In this document: piece after piece, positions 60,922 to 64,000 of the stretch | Layout of the letters: every line of letters begins with the position of its first letter | How positions within the stretch are numbered: the first letter of the stretch is position 1 | Assembly (NCBI GenBank): GCA_046957575.1 | Contig: JBKUOG010000004.1 | Span: forward strand, 78,937-142,936 | Source: UMGS1370 sp046957575 | GTDB taxonomy: Bacteria > Bacillota > Clostridia > Lachnospirales > Lachnospiraceae | DNA: 64,000 nucleotides | Direction of reading: 5' to 3' | Notes under the pieces: model-generated | Told to the model about the DNA's origin: nothing | Databases searched by the model: none | Seen by the model: only the letters and a program-made list of their open reading frames with translations | Position numbers and translations under genes: made by a program

Positions 60922-60962
60922 ATAGCCATAAGATAGAACGCGCGTTCTTTTCTTATGGCTAT
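60922..60962. terminator. Long hairpin with a LexA-like core, probably a bidirectional terminator
   Basis: ATAGCCATAAGA (60922-60933) pairs with TCTTATGGCTAT (60951-60962). The apex contains AGAACGCGCGTTCT, which includes GAACGCGCGTTC, an exact fit to GAAC-RNRY-GTTC. On the plus strand ATTTTACATTTTT follows. It lies just past the integrase-fragment stop, which favours a terminator; a LexA site is possible but sits about 240 bases from the uvrB start. Confidence 0.55.
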
Positions 60963-60983
60963 TTTACATTTTTCTATTTCATA

Positions 60984-61409
60984 TTATGTAAGGTAATCTT
61001 CTGCTGAAATTACCACATCTATACACTCAGATATAAATGTTTTTTCTTCATTGGAATCTGGTAAAACCTCATCAATGAAGGACTGGATTTCATCTACGCA
61101 GTCAGCAATGATTTCCCGTTTGTCCCCATAAACATCCATGGTGATTAATTCCTTGGCATGGCCCATCAGCTTGGAGACTGCTTTTGGATTAAAATTATTC
61201 TTCAGCAGAAGCGTACAGAATGTGCTACGCAGGTCATGCCAGCGTATATCCGGCAAATTATTTTCAGCCTTTATTTTATAATAATGAGGCCAATGAAAAT
61301 CTTTGCTTCTTGGACGGCCAGATGAGGAACAACAAATATACCCCAAGTCCTGAAATGTATTCGGTCTACGTCTCAAATTCTTTTCATACACTTTCCGCTC
61401 CTCTAAAAT
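60984..61409 (-). pseudogene. Truncated tyrosine integrase, C-terminal catalytic part
   Basis: About 140 residues of a phage/ICE-type tyrosine recombinase: RWHDLRSTFCTLLLKNNFNP holds the catalytic His and second Arg, KLMGHAKELITMDVYGD the third His and the Tyr nucleophile. The first catalytic Arg, the core-binding and arm-binding domains are absent. The open frame reaches 61454 only by reading into the end of the adjoining IS3 element, so the break coincides with the IS border at 61409/61410. Confidence 0.85.
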
Positions 61410-61450
61410 TGTAGTGGTCAAGCATTTTTGTAACGCTTTGTTCGAAAAAA

Positions 61451-62347
61451 TCACCCAGCATATCTAGCTTCAAATGGTGTTTTCCAATCATTGTATGAAT
61501 GAGGGCGGACATGATTATACCATACATACACATATCGGTTTAGCGCTTCATCTAAGCTGCCCGCATCATAAAAATGATTCGGATAAATGAGTTCATTTTT
61601 TAATGTATTGTAGAAACGTTCCATTGGTGCATTATCATAGGGACATCCTGCTTTACTCATGCTTTGACAAATTCCATTGCTTTCACAATAATGGATAAAA
61701 TCCCATGAAGTAAACTGGCAGCCCTGATCACTATGTAAAATTAATCCTTCTGCAGGGTTTTCGGCTATTAGAGCCTTCTGAAGAGTTGCTTTTGCCTGTT
61801 CCGTATTGATATAATCTGAATTTAAAGTGGCAATTACACTGCGGTCATATAAATCAATAATGGAACAATTATAACGCATTTTCCCATTTCCTATACGGAT
61901 ATAGGTGAAGTCCATACACCAGATTAGATTTGGTTTTGTACAATGGAAATTTTGCTTTAAAAGATTTGGGAAAATCTTATTTTTTGTTCCACGCATATAT
62001 GACGGTTTCTTTCTCATAACGATTGCATGAAGCCCTAAAATCTGGTTCATATATTTATGGACGGTGGTCTTACTGAGAGAAATTCCTTGTCTTCTCAGAA
62101 AAATTCTCATAGGTCTGTGTCCTAAAATCCGGTTATTATTATAGTAAATCCTTTTCATCTGTTACAAAATTTTTTGTCGCTGTTCCTGAAAGGATTTCTT
62201 TCGATTTTTACGGTAGTTATAATAAGCATTTGGGTAAATATGAAAATGCTTGAATAACCAGCGAAGCCCAAAGAAATCCTTATGTTCATCAATAAATCGA
62301 TAAGCCTCTAATCGATTTCCTTTGCAAAGAATGCCGCTGCTTTTTTT
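61451..62347 (-). pseudogene. IS3 orfB transposase with an in-frame stop
   Basis: DDE integrase-type transposase: IWCMDFTYI (first Asp), LILHSDQGCQF (second Asp) and NAPMERFYNTLKNELI (Glu) are all intact. It would be made by -1 frameshifting at A7 (minus strand, 62347-62341) near the end of orfA. A TAA at 62164-62162 interrupts the frame between EQRQKIL and QMKRIYYNNNRILGHR, the helix-turn-helix linker, so full-length OrfAB cannot be made without suppression. The copy is therefore probably immobile. Confidence 0.85.
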
Positions 62348-62595
62348 AAGAAAAGATTTTCCTTTTCCAGTTCGTGGATACGCTTCTGAAGCTCGTGAAT
62401 TTCCTTTGCATTTTCTGAAAAAGAGGGAGAGGTTTGTGGCTTTGTAAACTGGCATTCTTCGCTGTATTTTTTTACCCATCCTACGAGGGTGGATTTTGCA
62501 ACATGGTATTCTTTTGAAAGTTTTGGATAGCTGGTACCTTTTAAATATTCCTGTACCATCTGCTTTTTAAATTCTTCGCTGTACTTTTTTGTCAT
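62308..62595 (-). CDS. IS3 orfA, helix-turn-helix protein
   Basis: 95 residues from the ATG at 62595. KKYSEEFKKQMVQEYLKGTS and YPKLSKEYHVAKSTLVGWVK form the HTH_Tnp_1 DNA-binding part, followed by a leucine-zipper segment (ELQKRIHELEKENLFLKKAA). The frameshift site A7 lies inside the LKKAA codons. OrfA binds the IS ends and acts as a regulator in relatives. A longer frame to 62718 runs outside the element. Confidence 0.88.
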   Translation of the reverse strand: MTKKYSEEFKKQMVQEYLKGTSYPKLSKEYHVAKSTLVGWVKKYSEECQFTKPQTSPSFSENAKEIHELQKRIHELEKENLFLKKAAAFFAKEID

Positions 62596-62667
62596 GGTAA
62601 GTTCTCCTTGTTCGTTTTCTTCTAGTTTATCTGAACGGAATGTTACAACTTTAGTATACCACAACAT

Positions 62668-62865
62668 TCCAGATATCTCCGGTATGCTCTTTACAATGCT
62701 ACAAAGTATGTCTGTCACTGGGATGAATCTTTCGGTTCATATCTTGCAAAGAAACGCTCGGAAGGCAAGCATTATAATGTTGCCATATCCCATGCCACTA
62801 AGAAGCTTGTGCGACTGATTTTTGCAATGGAGAAATCCGGAAAAGCATACCTGCCAACAGCTTAA
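62668..62865 (+). pseudogene. C-terminal tail of an IS110-family transposase
   Basis: 66 codons in frame from the IS3 border to TAA: RYLRYALYNATKYVCHWDES and YLAKKRSEGKHYNVAISHAT, then KKLVRLIFAMEKSGKAYLP, the typical end of Transposase_20 (IS110) proteins. The DEDD catalytic domain and most of the Transposase_20 domain are missing. The fragment begins exactly at the right end of the IS3 copy. Confidence 0.8.
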
Positions 62866-63081
62866 TTTTTTTCTGTAACTATCTCCTTTTAGAGTGCCAG
62901 TAATGACACTCTGTTTGTCATGCAGTTTTCAAGGTTCAAATATATCTGAAATGCATTTCTGCAATTCATTCAAAAAACTTTCATTTTAGACTTGACTTTT
63001 AATAGTTAGTCTTTCTGCAATATAGCCTGAACAACTCTATTGTAAACGGAAAGGTGATTTTTTTGTATAACAATCGACGCG

Positions 63082-63203
63082 CCCCCCGCATAGCGGGTGG
63101 TTTATTGTTTCGCCCATCTCCATTTTTCGGATCAGCGAAAAATGGAGATGGGCTCAACAGACTAAAGTCCATAACAGAACAGCCAGCCGGAATCGGCTGG
63201 CTG
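63082..63203. repeat. Three consecutive strong hairpins in a gene-free stretch
   Basis: CCCGC-ata-GCGGG (63085-63097), a perfect 18-base stem GCCCATCTCCATTTTTCG with its complement (63112-63153, 6-base loop), and CAGCCAGCCG-gaat-CGGCTGGCTG (63180-63203). The first resembles the subterminal hairpins of IS200/IS605 elements; the set could equally be a structured RNA or transfer-origin relic. In 62866-63246 I see no gene apart from these; the short ORF through them is a by-product of the palindromes. Confidence 0.6.
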
Positions 63204-63246
63204 AATCGCTTTCGTGGACAATTTTATCTGTCCAACAAACTGGAAA

Positions 63247-63495
63247 TTACTTAACAATATGTGCTGTAATGATTGTATAGCTATGTGAATTGATGGTAAT
63301 TTTGATATTTTCAACCTCGCAATACCAATTTTTACCCTGTTTGTATATATTGCAATTTTTATCTAATACCTTATTTTTGCAATACTCAACAACATCTGCT
63401 GTATCTATTTTTAGGTTTCTTTTAATTCTATCAATTCCCATTTCAGTTGTATGAATTTTATCAATATTATCAAGCAATATCTTTTTATCTTCCAT
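63247..63495 (-). CDS. DUF3781 domain protein
   Basis: 82 residues: NIDKIHTTEMGIDRIKRNL at the start, GKNWYCEVENIKITINSHSY and TIITAHIVK at the end, the full DUF3781 pattern. Cytoplasmic, function unknown; often near mobile DNA or small accessory genes. AT-rich compared with the rest of the window. Followed upstream by the next hypothetical gene. Confidence 0.8.
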   Translation of the reverse strand: MEDKKILLDNIDKIHTTEMGIDRIKRNLKIDTADVVEYCKNKVLDKNCNIYKQGKNWYCEVENIKITINSHSYTIITAHIVK

Positions 63496-63530
63496 TCTTT
63501 CTTTTCCTCAACTTCACATTTGCAGATTCT

Positions 63531-63899
63531 TTAATATCCATAGGTCATCAGTTTCCATTGTCCACCTTCAGAACGAGCTAACCACCATTGCCAATCGGTA
63601 TATTCTTCATCTGGGTTGAATCCGCTACCACCATTCAGCGGAGAATGGAAGTTACTCTTAAACATAATACATTGTGTAAAAGTTTCCTCTGCATCAGTTG
63701 CCTTTTCCATTTCGTTCATCCATGCAATATTGGATTCGCTGCATTCATCATCTGTTGAATATGAAATACTGTGCAGCTCACATCCATCCCAAGTGCTGAA
63801 TTCCTTTTTAATCAATTCTATTGCCGCATCCATTTCCGCTTTCGTATAAATGGACGAAGTTCCATAATCAATCTTTATATTTGTGGTATCAACACCCAA
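63531..63899 (-). CDS. Small conserved hypothetical protein, possibly 5'-truncated
   Basis: 122 residues. SIYTKAEMDAAIELIKKEFS, DGCELHSISYSTDDE and a C-terminal YTDWQWWLARSEGGQWKLMT block, a pattern I associate with a family of small, often lipoprotein-borne, domains that end in WxxxxxGY. Here there is no signal peptide: the frame begins with a TTG or nearby codon (MGVDTTNIKI), so either the export part was lost or it is a cytoplasmic variant. Function unknown. The remaining bases 63900-64000 show no gene I can support. Confidence 0.5.
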   Translation of the reverse strand: MGVDTTNIKIDYGTSSIYTKAEMDAAIELIKKEFSTWDGCELHSISYSTDDECSESNIAWMNEMEKATDAEETFTQCIMFKSNFHSPLNGGSGFNPDEEYTDWQWWLARSEGGQWKLMTYGY

Positions 63900-64000
63900 A
63901 TTTTGTATAAATTAGTTGATTGTCTTGAAAAATGCTTGATTTACAGGCATATTCGCAGGTTTGCAGATTGATTTTACTACTCATTTACTACTTTTAACGA

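Larger units (their letters stand above)
61410..62666 (-). mobile_element. IS3-family (IS150-like) insertion sequence, 1257 bp
   Basis: Ends set by imperfect terminal repeats: TGTAGTGGTCAAGC...TTGTAAC on the left and, in complement, TGTTGTGGTATACT...TTGTAAC on the right, both starting TG as in the family. It contains orfA and a DDE orfB in overlapping frames. The flanks (AAT and TTC) are not a 3-base duplication, and the two sides belong to different genes (integrase and IS110 transposase), so the present junctions probably arose by recombination or deletion next to the IS. Confidence 0.8.

Noticed and set aside
62596..62718. Longer start for IS3 orfA
   Set aside because: The extension crosses the terminal repeat and leaves the element; the ATG at 62595 is the family-like start.
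63054..63254. 66-codon plus-strand frame through the three hairpins
   Set aside because: Its codons are dictated by the palindromes and no family resemblance is convincing.
1..64000. CRISPR array, prophage structural genes, rRNA operon, replication origin
   Set aside because: No regularly spaced direct repeats, no capsid/tail/terminase genes, no rRNA sequence, and no dnaA-box cluster were seen.

Overview
The window looks like a chromosomal stretch of a Gram-positive gut anaerobe of the Lachnospiraceae (Clostridia, Bacillota). The reasons are family-level: strong AGGAGG ribosome-binding sites, a tyrosine T-box, TPP and cobalamin riboswitches, a separate FchA cyclohydrolase beside FolD, ECF-type vitamin and cobalt transporters, anaerobic ferrous iron uptake (FeoAB), choline-binding-type wall repeats and a DUF5688 protein. 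I cannot name the genus from sequence alone.

Layout. 1-4.2 kb: end of a phospho-beta-glucosidase gene, a TPP riboswitch with thiT, the folate pair fchA-folD, and the scar of a deleted restriction-modification locus. 4.2-10.7 kb: arginine synthesis, with argC-GNAT-argJ-argB-argD leftward and argG rightward from a shared intergenic region that contains an inserted MITE-like element; argH lies apart at 28 kb. 10.8-14.8 kb: a Bax1-I membrane protein, then a cobalt ECF transporter cbiMNQO under a cobalamin riboswitch. 14.9-21.8 kb: a PAS-GGDEF-EAL protein, a TRAP transporter dctPQM, an AraC regulator and a metallo-beta-lactamase-fold alkylsulfatase. 21.9-27.9 kb: a Zn/Cd-type P1B ATPase, HxlR regulator, ECF sigma with anti-sigma, patatin, a decayed MFS pump and a Crp-family regulator. 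27.9-35.1 kb: argH, YfhO, GtrA, ApbE and a subgroup Ic aminotransferase. 35.2-42.1 kb: a MATE pump operon with an operator-like palindrome, MntP, a wall-binding protein, T-box tyrS and DAHP synthase. 42.2-54 kb: a long leftward run of housekeeping genes (uppP, ung, a Sir2-like protein, phosphoesterase, a cytosolic ParB-like/BMP fusion, glycerate kinase, metA, ligA, rluF-type, queA, a membrane-anchored protein). 54.3-60.7 kb: tRNA-Arg(CCG), DUF5688, and a compact uvrB-feoA-feoB-thrE unit. 60.7-64 kb: a mobile-element graveyard with a truncated tyrosine integrase, an IS3-family copy with a nonsense mutation, an IS110 transposase tail, three hairpins and two small hypothetical genes.

The most notable pattern is a family of about 150-bp non-coding elements with terminal inverted repeats starting GTAACAGTTCAGCC. 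There are three full copies (9211, 35228, 54062), each flanked by an 8-bp direct repeat (one exact, two with a single mismatch), and one solo end (43785). All three full copies sit directly beside promoters. The copies fold as two internal hairpins nested in the terminal repeat. This is the clearest candidate for something undescribed. The next is a BMP-family protein with a ParB-like N-terminal part and no export signal. No CRISPR array, rRNA or intact defence system was seen.
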